DNA of 64,000 nt, taken from positions 806,001 to 870,000 of the forward strand of contig NZ_CP013386.1 in assembly GCF_001523745.2 (NCBI RefSeq), read 5' to 3'. The translations under genes and the position numbers were made by a program. Below are positions 19,001 to 25,964 of this stretch, in pieces. Under the pieces are notes generated by a model. That model was not told the DNA's origin. It did no database searches and worked only from the letters and a program-made list of their open reading frames with translations. Origin of the DNA: Burkholderia mayonis (GTDB lineage: Bacteria > Pseudomonadota > Gammaproteobacteria > Burkholderiales > Burkholderiaceae). Positions within the stretch are counted from its first letter, which is position 1. Each line of letters starts with the position of its first letter.

Positions 19001-20745
19001 GCGAGTTCGTGCGGCTCATCGGCGCCGATCACGTGCTCGATTCGCGCAGCCTGTCGTTCGCGGACGAGATTCGCGCATCGACGGGCGGCGAGGGCGTCGA
19101 CGTCGTGCTCAATTCGCTCGCGGGCGAGGCGATGGTTCGCAGCATCGACACGCTGCGACCATTCGGCCGCTTCCTCGAGCTCGGCAAGCGCGACTTCTAC
19201 GAGAACAGCTACATCGGCCTGCGTCCGTTCCGCAACAACATCAGCTACTTCGGCATCGACGCCGATCAACTGATGGGCGCGCGGCCCGATTTGACCCAGC
19301 GCCTGTTCGGCGACGTGATCGCGCGCTTCGCCGAAGGCGCGCTGCATCCGCTGCCGTATCGCGCGTTCCCGGCCGCGCGCGTCGAGGACGCGTTTCGCTA
19401 CATGCAGCAGGCGCGGCAGATCGGCAAGGTGCTCGTCACGTATCCGGCGGGCACGCCCGCGCCGACGCGCGGCACGGCTTCCACGCACGCCCTCTCGCTG
19501 CGGCTCGATCCGCACGCCGCGTATCTCGTCGTCGGCGGCACGGGCGGTCTCGGCTTCGCGAGCGCGCGCTGGATGGTGTCGCGCGGCGCGCGGCATCTGA
19601 CGCTCGCAAGCCGCGGCGGCGCGCTCGCCGAACCGTTGCGCGAAGAAGTCGGGCGCTGGCGTGACGAATTCGGCGTGCGGACGCACGTCGTCGCGTGCGA
19701 CGTGACCGATGCGGCGGCGCTGACCCGCGCGATCGGCGAGATCGGCGCGCGGGGCGCGCCGTTGAAGGGCGTGCTGCATTCGGCGATGCACATCGACGAC
19801 AGCCTCGTGCGCAATCTCGACGACGAACGCTTCGCCGCGGTGCTCGCACCGAAGGTTGCGGGCGCGTGGAACCTGCATCGCGCGACGCGCGAGTGCGCGC
19901 TCGACTTCTTCATCGTCTATTCGTCGGCGACGACCTATCTCGGCAATCCGGGGCAGGCGAGCTACGTTGCCGCGAACAGCTTCGTCGAGGCGCTCGTCGA
20001 ACAGCGCCGCGCGGCGGGCCTCGCGGGCACGGTCATGGCGTGGGGGCCGCTCGAGGATGTCGGTTTTCTCGCACGCAACGCCGAGACGCGCGAGGCGCTG
20101 CAGGCGCGGATCGGCGGCGTGTCGATCACGTCCGATGAGGCGCTCGCCGCGCTCGAGCGCGTGCTGCTCGCGGGCGACGCGGGCGAGGCCGTCGTGCGGC
20201 TCGACTGGCACGCGGTGTCGCGCGGGATGCCCGCCGCCGGCGCGCGCCGTTATGCGCTCTTGCGCGCGCGCGGCGCGAGCGAGCCCGCGCGCGACGGCGG
20301 CACGCGGCTGCGCGCGCAAGTGGCTGCACTGCCGCGCGACGAGGCGGTCGGCGTCGTCGAAGACAATCTGCGCGCGCAGATCGCGCACATCCTGCATCTG
20401 TCGACCGAGCGGATCGAGCTCGACAAGTCGGTGCTCGAGATGGGCATGGATTCGCTGATGGGGATGGAGCTCGGGATGGCGGTCGAAGAGACGTTCGAGG
20501 TCAAGCTGTCGGTGATGTCGATCGCGGACGGTGCGACCGTGCATTCGCTCGCCGGGCGGATCGCCGACATGATCTCGGGCGCGGCGGCCGGCCCGTCGGG
20601 CTCGGGCGATGGCGACGACGCGCGGCTCGCCGCGATCGCCGCGCAGCATGCGCTCGACTGCGACGCGCGCAAGGTACTGAAAGTCGGGGACGACGGGCCC
20701 GCCGCCGCCGCGGCAGGCGCGCCGAAGACGCTGGTGACCGCATGA
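13093..20745 (+). CDS. wcbR: Highly reducing single-module type I polyketide synthase
   Basis: 2550 residues with domain order KS-AT-DH-(MT-like)-ER-KR-ACP and no thioesterase. KS: about residues 3-430, with Cys174 in VDTACSSSL and the two His motifs EAHGTGT and NIGHLE. AT: about 540-860, GHSVGE with Ser634. DH: about 905-1200, His935 in ADHVVDGGVTFPG. Methyltransferase-like region about 1290-1560 with a degraded glycine motif (LEIGAPGRD). ER: about 1810-2120, HGAAGGVGIAAIQL. KR: about 2140-2400, VGGTGGLGFA. ACP: Ser2454 in GMDSLMG. A full reductive set implies a saturated, fatty-acid-like chain made iteratively. The chain end needs an external release enzyme, for which WcbT is the obvious candidate. 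It overlaps wcbQ and wcbS by 4 bp each. Confidence 0.96.
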   Translation: MNVKIAIVGMACRFPGGVESPDAFWRLLCDERDAVTEVPAGRFGTDFYRHPSKREPGKSYTFAAGVLDNVAGFDAAFFGISPREATQMDPQQRLLLELAWEAFEDAGVRPADMRGRNCGVYVGVASPDYGNRSMDDLNSVDPYSATGNTLSIASNRVSYLFDLRGPSMSVDTACSSSLVALHQAIQALQSGDAELALAGGVNLLAHPFGFVSFSKASMLSPRGRCRAFDATGDGYVRAEGGAFVLLKPLERALADGDTIHAIIAGSGVNSDGYSPGGISVPGAATQAALLRDVYGRAGVDPRSLVYLEAHGTGTAVGDPIEARALIEVAGAQRPAHDPLLIGSVKTNIGHLETASGMAGLVKAVCCLKHRAVPRSLHFETPNPNIDFAGGRLRVVDRYTPLDERDAPLTIGVNSFGFGGTNAHVVLMEAPAAAADEGPGDATRQNAPDVDVVPPPLVLTARAPQALATLAARYLQRLDDGCAWHALAANAVRRRQWFEARAVVAPATVADGRAALAALAQPGGASVPACVAQAHASEHEARVALLFSGNGSQWAGMGRDLYAEDVVFRAALAEVDALWCADGSTSLVDVMCAGASAEWLAATEHAQPLLFAIQVGIVRVLDAHGVRFDAVAGHSVGEIAAAWATDALSLADAVRVIKIRSRAQALTRGSGRMAAAGVGEDAARALISQLSLASSVEIAGVNSPQSVTLAGSLDGLQAIEASLRANGQFFQLLDLDYAFHSKQMERIEPVVLEKLAGVAPRAGTGGFVSTVTGERFPGDALGARYWWRNIREPVRFGDAIAHLAADGIRLFIEVSPHSILRTYVKQTLTALKLSGTTLPTLKRQQDGAQMLRHAIASAVAHGARIDPDRFAPDAPRVALPTYPWQRERYWLDPSPEGYGLVNRRRAHPLLGYRLREHAFAWENQLDPVHVPMLADHVVDGGVTFPGAGYVEMALAAACAFFGTSDCALENLEIRVPVVFQGQQAKLFRFTIEPRTASFKIETRDRMCDAPWIENVVGRLLESGNTLNASSAVSPEALAHLFAQPASSADALYDGAAALGLAYGPAFRWVRALRMTGGAALADVAAPQACGDAAELAAYLLHPALMDSGFHPLFALLAQSGGHDARAPHAAYVPVQLGRIDFLRGDVVARVLARIERRNPHSIVASFDFLDASGAIVARLAACRFRRVDLVGRRLNPPARFVYALDAKPLPSSFDASALPAPGRLVESAIATLASREDFARRTCHLTEMLPLFDVLASAYALRALDAIDVFRQPVPPADERAGLVARLAAMLVEDGLAQWAGTRLVRNDTACAAMPALDELWRGLLAESPAHVAELTLLAHCGAVLPAVLRGETAAAQALSPTGGSLVDHFHEASPTWGHAHALIAACVEQALAAWREPRRLRVLEIGAPGRDVLQPLGVAPSAARCDYTIAGTPQQLAGFDAAAHPSMQTVALLTGEGAAIVTDDHTPYDIVLIDRALAAQHDPLAFLSVVFERLAPGGLAVLAETRGGRFADIVFALAASGASASLAAPLAPAEIQSLLSHAGFRDVARHLEQSLDLEGAPTFVVARKPAAKAGDAREALDGGVWDSLDTAAYAERWLVATGGDGDAGAALAGALARTGCYAEAMSLHRMTEIVAVASPAQPHHLVFVAPDAALGADADGAAMMHAQRTGVVALARLVRELGVVDATASVRLSVVTRGSAPFALDAPLDPTQAGLWGLGRVLANEHPELSCRLIDVHPDCGAALDALVRELLAHDAEEEVLLTPRGRFVPRMLSAAQIDARAADAIGERPPAVLAFDAPGSLRNLEWFPLRAGELEPDEVEIEPVATGLNFRDVMYAMGLLSDEAVEAGFAGATIGMELAGRVVRVGRDVDGFAAGDAVLGFAPASFATRARTRAAAIAHKPSRLSFEEAATIPTTFFTAYYALAELARLRRGERVLVHGAAGGVGIAAIQLARHFGAEVFATAGSDEKREFVRLIGADHVLDSRSLSFADEIRASTGGEGVDVVLNSLAGEAMVRSIDTLRPFGRFLELGKRDFYENSYIGLRPFRNNISYFGIDADQLMGARPDLTQRLFGDVIARFAEGALHPLPYRAFPAARVEDAFRYMQQARQIGKVLVTYPAGTPAPTRGTASTHALSLRLDPHAAYLVVGGTGGLGFASARWMVSRGARHLTLASRGGALAEPLREEVGRWRDEFGVRTHVVACDVTDAAALTRAIGEIGARGAPLKGVLHSAMHIDDSLVRNLDDERFAAVLAPKVAGAWNLHRATRECALDFFIVYSSATTYLGNPGQASYVAANSFVEALVEQRRAAGLAGTVMAWGPLEDVGFLARNAETREALQARIGGVSITSDEALAALERVLLAGDAGEAVVRLDWHAVSRGMPAAGARRYALLRARGASEPARDGGTRLRAQVAALPRDEAVGVVEDNLRAQIAHILHLSTERIELDKSVLEMGMDSLMGMELGMAVEETFEVKLSVMSIADGATVHSLAGRIADMISGAAAGPSGSGDGDDARLAAIAAQHALDCDARKVLKVGDDGPAAAAAGAPKTLVTA

Positions 20746-21656
20746 GCGCGCCGGACGGCTGGCAGGCGCGCGAAGGCACGCTCGCGCGCGAGCTTGCGCT
20801 GTCGGGCCACGGGCTGCACACCGGGCGGCGCGTGCGCGTGCGGATCCTGCCTGCCGACGGACGCGCGTGTGCGCACGGCGTCGTGTTCCGGCGAATGCAG
20901 GACGGCCGCGCGCTCGCGACACTCGCAGCCGACCCCGCGCTGCGCCGCGCGCAGCCGCTTTGCACGATGCTGCGCAACGCGGACGGCGTCGGCGTGCGCA
21001 CGGTCGAGCATTTGCTCGCGTCGCTGCTCGCTTGCGAGATCGATCACGCGACCGTCGAACTCGATGCGGAGGAGGTGCCGATCCTCGATGGCAGCGCGCA
21101 GCCGTGGGTCGACGCGCTGCGCAGATGCGGACGTGCGGCGCTGCCGGCGCCGAAGCGCTTCATTCGCGTGCTGCAGCCCGTCGTCGCAGCGGAAGGCGAC
21201 GGCGCCGCACGCCGTGAAATGCGCATCGAGCCCGCCGCGCACTATGAGCTCAGCGTGCGCAACGACCTGAAAGGCTTCGGCGACATGCACTGGAGCGGCG
21301 TGCTGACGCCCGACGTGTTCGCCGCCGAGATCGCGCCGTCGCGCTCGTACGGGCGCGTCAAATGGGCGATCCCCGCGATCGTCGGCGGCTATCTGCGCGG
21401 CGTGCCGATCCTGCGCGGCGCGCGACCGTCGTGCACGGCGTCGATCGTCGGCTCGCGCGTCGTCGGCGGTTTGCGGCAGCCGGACGAGTTCGTCCGCCAT
21501 CGCGTGCTCGACCTGATCGGCGACCTCGCGCTTGCCGGCGCGCCGCTGCTCGGCCGCGTGTCGGCGTTCAGGCCGAGCCATGAGATGAACTTCCGGCTCG
21601 TCGAGAAACTGCTGTCGACGAAGGGCGCGTGGGAATGGGCCGAGTTCGTCGCGTAA
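20742..21656 (+). CDS. wcbS: LpxC-family deacetylase paralogue of the capsule operon
   Basis: 304 residues of the UDP-3-O-acyl-N-acetylglucosamine deacetylase fold. The zinc and catalytic residues are kept: His90 in TVEHLLASL, His253/Asp257 in HRVLDLIGD, and His280 in RPSHEMN. LpxC removes an N-acetyl group in lipid A synthesis, but this copy sits in a capsule operon directly behind a PKS and differs from housekeeping LpxC elsewhere in sequence, so another N-acyl substrate (amino sugar or lipid amine) is likely. The ATG overlaps the wcbR stop (ATGA). There is a 38-bp gap to wcbT. Confidence 0.88.
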   Translation: MSAPDGWQAREGTLARELALSGHGLHTGRRVRVRILPADGRACAHGVVFRRMQDGRALATLAADPALRRAQPLCTMLRNADGVGVRTVEHLLASLLACEIDHATVELDAEEVPILDGSAQPWVDALRRCGRAALPAPKRFIRVLQPVVAAEGDGAARREMRIEPAAHYELSVRNDLKGFGDMHWSGVLTPDVFAAEIAPSRSYGRVKWAIPAIVGGYLRGVPILRGARPSCTASIVGSRVVGGLRQPDEFVRHRVLDLIGDLALAGAPLLGRVSAFRPSHEMNFRLVEKLLSTKGAWEWAEFVA

Positions 21657-21694
21657 TATGTGGTCTCCATTGACGAAACAGGCGAACGGTTCAG

Positions 21695-23017
21695 ATGGGA
21701 TTGGGTGATCACCTGCGCCAGCAGCTCGCGGCGAAAGCACTGAAGCGGCAACTGGATCGCGTCTCCGACGACGGCGACGCGCGCCGTGCGCCGCCTTCAG
21801 CCACCACGCACGCGACAAGCGATCCGCGAAGCTGGTTCGAGGCGATGCCGCAGTACCAGCAGGTCAGGATCATCCGCGAGATGGGCGAGAAGCTGCGCGT
21901 CGAATCGCCGTTCTTTCGCGTGCACGAGGGCGTCGCCGGCGCGACGACGCACATCGGCGGCCGCGAATACCTGAACTACGCGAACTACAACTACCTGGGC
22001 CTCGCGGGCGACCCCATCGTGTCGGCGCGTGCGAAGGACGCGATCGACCGCTACGGCACGTCCGCGTCCGCGAGCCGGATGGTCGCGGGCGAGCGGCCCG
22101 TGCAGCGCGAGCTCGAGCGCGGCCTCGCGTCGTTCTACGAGACCGACGATTGCGTCGTGTTCGTGAGCGGCCATGCGACGAACGTGACCGTGATCGGCTC
22201 GCTGTTCGGGCCGGGCGACCTCGTCGTGCACGATGCGCTCGCGCACAACAGCATCGTGCAGGGCGCGCAGCTGAGCGGCGCGAAGCGCCTGAGCTTTCCG
22301 CACAACGATTGGCGCGCGCTCGACGCGTTGCTCGCGCGCGTGCGGCGCGAATACCGGCACGTGCTCGTCGCGATCGAAGGGCTCTACAGCATGGACGGCG
22401 ATCTGCCGGACCTCGCGCGTTTCGTCGAGATCAAGCAGCGCTACGGCGCGTTCCTGATGGTCGACGAAGCACATTCGTTCGGCGTGCTAGGCAAAAACGG
22501 CAAGGGCATACGCGAGCACTGCGGTGTGCGTTCCGCGGACGTCGATCTCTGGATGGGCACGCTGAGCAAGGTGCTCGCCGGTTGCGGCGGCTTCATCGCC
22601 GGCTGCCAGCCGCTCATCGATATTCTTCGCCATCTCGCGCCGGGCTTTCTGTATAGCGTCGGGCTGTCGCCCGTGCTCGCGGCCGCGTCGCTCGCCGCGC
22701 TCGAACGCCTGCAGGCCGAGCCGCAGCGGATCGCGACGTTGCGCGAGCGCGGACTGCAGTTCCTCACGCAGGCGCGCGACGCCGGCCTCAATACGGGCAC
22801 GAGCGAAGGCTATGCGGTGGTGCCCGTCATCACGGGCAGTTCGCTGAAGGCCGCGCAATGGGCGAACGCGCTCTTCGACGAAGGCATCAACGTGCAGCCG
22901 ATCTTCTATCCGGCCGTCGAAGAGAAGGCTGCGCGCCTGCGCTTTTTCATCTGTTCGACGCACGAGCCCGGGCAAATCGAGCGCACGATCGCGGCGCTCG
23001 CGCGGCTCGCACGCTGA
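21695..23017 (+). CDS. wcbT: PLP-dependent alpha-oxoamine synthase-like protein (AONS/serine palmitoyltransferase fold)
   Basis: 440 residues. After about 60 extra N-terminal residues the fold-type I core begins: NYANYNYLGLAG, SASRMVAGERPVQRELERGL, VFVSGHATNVTVI, LMVDEAHSFGVLGKNG (PLP-contacting Asp and His) and the Schiff-base Lys292 in GTLSKVLAGCGG. Family members condense an acyl thioester with an amino acid and release CO2, making alpha-amino ketones (serine palmitoyltransferase, KBL, BioF). Known cases use such enzymes to release polyketide chains. In annotated genomes the gene is called an acyltransferase or aminotransferase of capsule I. Its place after the TE-less PKS supports chain release and amination. 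ATG 21695 is preceded by a weak AACGG. Confidence 0.88.
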   Translation: MGLGDHLRQQLAAKALKRQLDRVSDDGDARRAPPSATTHATSDPRSWFEAMPQYQQVRIIREMGEKLRVESPFFRVHEGVAGATTHIGGREYLNYANYNYLGLAGDPIVSARAKDAIDRYGTSASASRMVAGERPVQRELERGLASFYETDDCVVFVSGHATNVTVIGSLFGPGDLVVHDALAHNSIVQGAQLSGAKRLSFPHNDWRALDALLARVRREYRHVLVAIEGLYSMDGDLPDLARFVEIKQRYGAFLMVDEAHSFGVLGKNGKGIREHCGVRSADVDLWMGTLSKVLAGCGGFIAGCQPLIDILRHLAPGFLYSVGLSPVLAAASLAALERLQAEPQRIATLRERGLQFLTQARDAGLNTGTSEGYAVVPVITGSSLKAAQWANALFDEGINVQPIFYPAVEEKAARLRFFICSTHEPGQIERTIAALARLAR

Positions 23018-23024
23018 AGCGCCG

Positions 23025-23756
23025 ATGACGAGGCGGCCTGCCGACGGCGATCGCAGCGATAGCAGCGCGTCGGGCGAAGCCGTGCCGCGCATGTTTTCGT
23101 GGCGTTTTCGCGCGGCCGCCGCGAGCGATGCGCATGCGTGCGCGCCGCTCGTATTCGAATCCGGCGTGAAGGAATTCGGCTACTTCCTCGGCGAGCCGCC
23201 CTCGCGATGCATCGCATTTCTGGCGTTCGCATTTGCATCGAAGTACGGGCGCTTTTCGTGGCGGCGTCATCGCGTCGCGGTCGCCGAGGACGGCGCGGTC
23301 GGCGCCGTTCTCGCCGCGCACGACGGGCGCGCGACCGCCTTCGACGATCTGCACGTCGCGTGGATGCTGCTGCGCTTCTTCGGCCCTGTGCGCACGATCC
23401 GGATGCTGCTGCGCGGGCTCGTGCTCGAAAGCGAGCTGCCCGCGCCGAAGCGCACGCAGACGCTGATCGCGCACTGCGCGACCGACGAGCGCGTACGCGG
23501 CTGCGGCGCATTCAGCGCGCTGTTCGACGATGCGATGCAGGCCGGCACGTTTCGTGCGGAAGCGGGCAGGGATGTCGTGCTCGACGTGCTGACGAGCAAC
23601 GTGCGTGCCCGCGCGCTCTACGAACGCCTCGGCTTCGTCGAGATGCCGCGTTCGCGTCCGCGGTCCGCGCGCCTGCCATGCGAGCTCGCGTCGAATCGGA
23701 TGCGCTTCGGCGGCGTGCCGCGGCAATCCGCGTTGCGTGCGCAGTCGACGCGCTGA
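23025..23756 (+). CDS. GNAT-family acyltransferase following wcbT
   Basis: 243 residues beginning 7 bp after the wcbT stop, so very likely in the same transcript. The GNAT fold is seen at the C-terminal end: LIAHCATDERVRGCGAFSAL (motif A-like, acyl-CoA pyrophosphate loop), FDDAMQAG, then VLTSNVRARALYERLGFVEM (motif B, with the final beta-strand Asn and Tyr typical of GNATs). The first 20 residues may be dispensable, since a second ATG at 23091 (MFSWRF) aligns better with the fold. The substrate is unknown. One idea is N-acylation of the amine made by WcbT, as bacterial ceramide synthases are also GNAT-like; acetylation of an amino sugar is an alternative. Confidence 0.8.
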   Translation: MTRRPADGDRSDSSASGEAVPRMFSWRFRAAAASDAHACAPLVFESGVKEFGYFLGEPPSRCIAFLAFAFASKYGRFSWRRHRVAVAEDGAVGAVLAAHDGRATAFDDLHVAWMLLRFFGPVRTIRMLLRGLVLESELPAPKRTQTLIAHCATDERVRGCGAFSALFDDAMQAGTFRAEAGRDVVLDVLTSNVRARALYERLGFVEMPRSRPRSARLPCELASNRMRFGGVPRQSALRAQSTR

Positions 23757-23931
23757 GCCGGAAAATCGGCGGCGTCCGCGGACGGCGAACGCACGATGCA
23801 GTGTATTCGCCGACGGCAGTCTTCAAGGACAGCCGAACAATCGACACGATCGCGCGATGCCGATGCGCTCGCATCGAAGGCGACGGGTATTGCGTTGTGT
23901 GAACCATCGCGCAAGCGGCGCTGCTCACACG

Positions 23932-23946
23932 GTGCACAGTGTGCAC
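23932..23946. repeat. Perfect 15-bp palindrome (GTGCACA-G-TGTGCAC)
   Basis: A perfect inverted repeat of 7 bp arms around one G, in the 211-bp gap between the GNAT gene and the tail of the beta-helix pseudogene. It is followed by CACGG. There is no T tract, so it is not an obvious intrinsic terminator. It may be an operator half or a remnant of the deleted segment. Confidence 0.4.
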
Positions 23947-23967
23947 ACGGCGCATCGATCGCGTCGC

Positions 23968-24400
23968 TCACTTCAGATTCCAGCAAATTCCGTTGAAATA
24001 CGCATCGACGGGCACGTTCTGCTCGGACGTCACCGCATTGCAAAGATTGCCGCCTGTCGCGAAGCTGGCCGCGCCCTTCGTCGGAATCAGCTTCGGTGTG
24101 TGCCCGTTCCACGTCGGTTTGATCGTGTTGATCTTCGCGCTGCCGGTCAGCATCACGATGGGCGCCGTGTGCACGTCGATTGTTGCGGCGCTCGCGATCG
24201 CCGCGGACGCGGTGTCGATGCCGAGACTCGACGACACGATGCTGTTGCCTGTCGGCGCGCCCGCGACCGGTGTCTTCGAGCCGCTGAAATCGTTGCCGCT
24301 GATGAGCACGCCCGCATTGTCGCCGGCAGGCACGATCCCGTGCTGCGGCGCCGCCTTGAAGAGCCCGCCGCTCGTGTTCTTGGCATGCACTGCATTCGAG
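23968..24400 (-). pseudogene. C-terminal remnant of a right-handed beta-helix (polysaccharide lyase/hydrolase-like) protein
   Basis: The minus-strand frame ending with a stop at 23968 reads about 138 plausible residues: HGIVPAGDNAGVLISGNDFS, then SIVSSSLGIDTASAAIASAA, PTWNGHTPKLIPTKGAASFA, and FNGICWNLK at the end. Short beta-strand/turn repeats rich in Ser, Gly and Asn are characteristic of parallel beta-helix enzymes and tailspike-like proteins. Reading further upstream (24401-24687) gives a nonsense peptide that is antisense to another gene tail, so the N-terminal part is missing. I take it as the tail of a deleted polysaccharide-degrading enzyme, the kind often found next to exopolysaccharide genes. 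Confidence 0.6.
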
Positions 24401-24423
24401 GCCTTCGACGCGTCCGGTCGGCG

Positions 24424-24678
24424 CGCTCGTATCGAGACGGCGGCTGGATGGACGTCACGTGGAATTGCGGCGCGCAGGTGCTGACGCGCTACGACGTGAC
24501 GCCCGGCGAGAAAAACGGGCCGATCGCCGAGTTCGATTTCGAGCTTCCGGCATCGATCAGTGATCTGGATGTTCGCGTGTGGGTGCCGACGGGGGCGAAT
24601 GTGCGCGTCGATACGCTCAGGATCGAGCCGCTCGCGAATCAGCAAGCCGACGCAGGACTCGCGGTGGCCGTCGGCTGA
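24424..24678 (+). pseudogene. C-terminal remnant of an unidentified exported or glycan-related protein
   Basis: On the plus strand, in the frame ending at 24678, about 84 residues look like real protein: RSYRDGGWMDVTWNCGAQVL, YDVTPGEKNGPIAEFDFELP, DLDVRVWVPTGANVRVDTLR. Alternating hydrophobic residues suggest a beta-sandwich domain, such as a carbohydrate-binding or C-terminal accessory domain. The same frame upstream of 24424 is antisense to the beta-helix remnant and shows no protein character. No start codon with a ribosome site is present. The two tails converge and abut near 24400-24424, marking a deletion junction. Confidence 0.5.
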
Positions 24679-24748
24679 GTTCGGCAACGTCCGGCGCGCG
24701 ATGCGCCGGACGTTGCTGCATCGCTCGGCGAAAGGCGCATGCCGCCCG

Positions 24749-25921
24749 TCAACGCGAACCGTTTTCGACGTGCTTCAGCGACGCCGCGTGCCTGAAATCG
24801 CGCACCCGCACGAATGTCACGTAGTTCGAATCATGCTGGCTCTGCGCGCCGCCTTCACTGTCGTCGAACGCCATCCGCACGACCGCGATGATGTCGTCGC
24901 CTTCGAATTGCCAATCCGCGTACTGGAAGCCGTGCCGCAGGCGGTCCGCGCTCTGCAGCAGCACGCGCTCGACGGTCCAGTGGCGTAGATCGGGTGACGA
25001 CGTGAGCGCGAGCGTGTTTCTCACGCGCTCGAGATTCGCCGTGCCGTCTGAGTTCGGCACCGCGTTCGCGAGCGACCAGTAGCGTTCCGAGCGGGGATCG
25101 AACCGGACCGTGAATTTCTTGCCGCCGCCTGGAAAGTCGACGAAGTCGTGCGCGGGATCGAACGACAGCGACCGGCCGTCCGCAAGCACATGGACGAGCG
25201 CTGCCTTCTCCGGGCCGTGCTTCGTGTTCACGCGCAGCACGATCACCGGGTCGCGCTCGCCCGTCGACACGACGCTGCCTTCCTCCCACGTCAGAAAGTT
25301 GTTGTCGAGCCACGAATGGTCGGATGGCAGCGGTTTGGTCGCGCGCCAGTTGCGCGTGTCGAGCAGATCGCGGTCGACGGGCGTGGACAGCACGAGCGAG
25401 CGCAGGTCGCCGCCTTCGATGACTTCGAATGCGCGCCACAAGCGGCCGCGCTCGATGAGCACCGGCACCGGCCCGGTGATGTAGCGTCCGGTAAGCGCAA
25501 AGCGTCCGGTCTGCGCGTCGCTGGGCGTCGTCCATGTCGCGCCGCCGTCGGTCGAGCGGCGGATCACCGGCGTGCCCATCGAGCGATCGGTGCCCATCAG
25601 GTAGAGCGCGCCGTCGACGACGAAGAGCGACGACCAGTATTGACCTGACACGACGCTCAGCTTTTCCCAGGTCTGCCCCTCGTCGTGCGACGCGAACACG
25701 TGCACCTCGTCGGGCAGCGCCGACGGTCCGAACATGTCGTGCGACGCGACGTAGGTGCCGTCCGGCAGGATCGCGAGCGACGGCGAGCCGAGGAACACGC
25801 GCGTCGCCGCCGCGCTGTGCGCGATCACGCTGCCGGGCGGCGCGGCGGGTGGCACTTGAGCGGCCGACGATGCAACGACGGATGCGCAGAACAGGCAGGC
25901 TAGCATCCAGCGGGTTGTCAT
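24749..25921 (-). CDS. Secreted sialidase-fold (BNR/Asp-box) glycosidase-like protein
   Basis: 390 residues starting MTTRWMLACLFCASVVASSA, with a signal peptide cleaved about residue 21; AAAGGAGA 7 bp upstream fixes the start at 25921 rather than the longer reading from 25981. It has the six-bladed propeller look of exo-alpha-sialidases: Asp boxes ASHDEGQTWEKL and RSTDGGATWTT, FLGSPSLAILPDGTYVASHD at the N-terminus, and repeated strand-turn units. It is encoded 43 bp after the Wzy-like polymerase and on the same strand. Because Kdo and sialic acid are both keto-sugar acids, an enzyme acting on Kdo linkages of the neighbouring exopolysaccharide is a reasonable inference. A true sialidase is less expected here. 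Confidence 0.75.
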   Translation of the reverse strand: MTTRWMLACLFCASVVASSAAQVPPAAPPGSVIAHSAAATRVFLGSPSLAILPDGTYVASHDMFGPSALPDEVHVFASHDEGQTWEKLSVVSGQYWSSLFVVDGALYLMGTDRSMGTPVIRRSTDGGATWTTPSDAQTGRFALTGRYITGPVPVLIERGRLWRAFEVIEGGDLRSLVLSTPVDRDLLDTRNWRATKPLPSDHSWLDNNFLTWEEGSVVSTGERDPVIVLRVNTKHGPEKAALVHVLADGRSLSFDPAHDFVDFPGGGKKFTVRFDPRSERYWSLANAVPNSDGTANLERVRNTLALTSSPDLRHWTVERVLLQSADRLRHGFQYADWQFEGDDIIAVVRMAFDDSEGGAQSQHDSNYVTFVRVRDFRHAASLKHVENGSR

Positions 25922-25964
25922 CGATATTCTCCTTTGCGAATCGGCACGCACGCGGCGGCAGGCG

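Noticed and set aside
15015..19664. A 1549-codon plus-strand frame within wcbR
   Set aside because: It is a +1-type shadow of the PKS reading frame, with no conserved motif.
23605..24678. A 357-codon plus-strand gene covering the whole region after the GNAT gene
   Set aside because: Only the last about 85 codons look like protein; the rest overlaps the GNAT gene and the beta-helix tail on the other strand.
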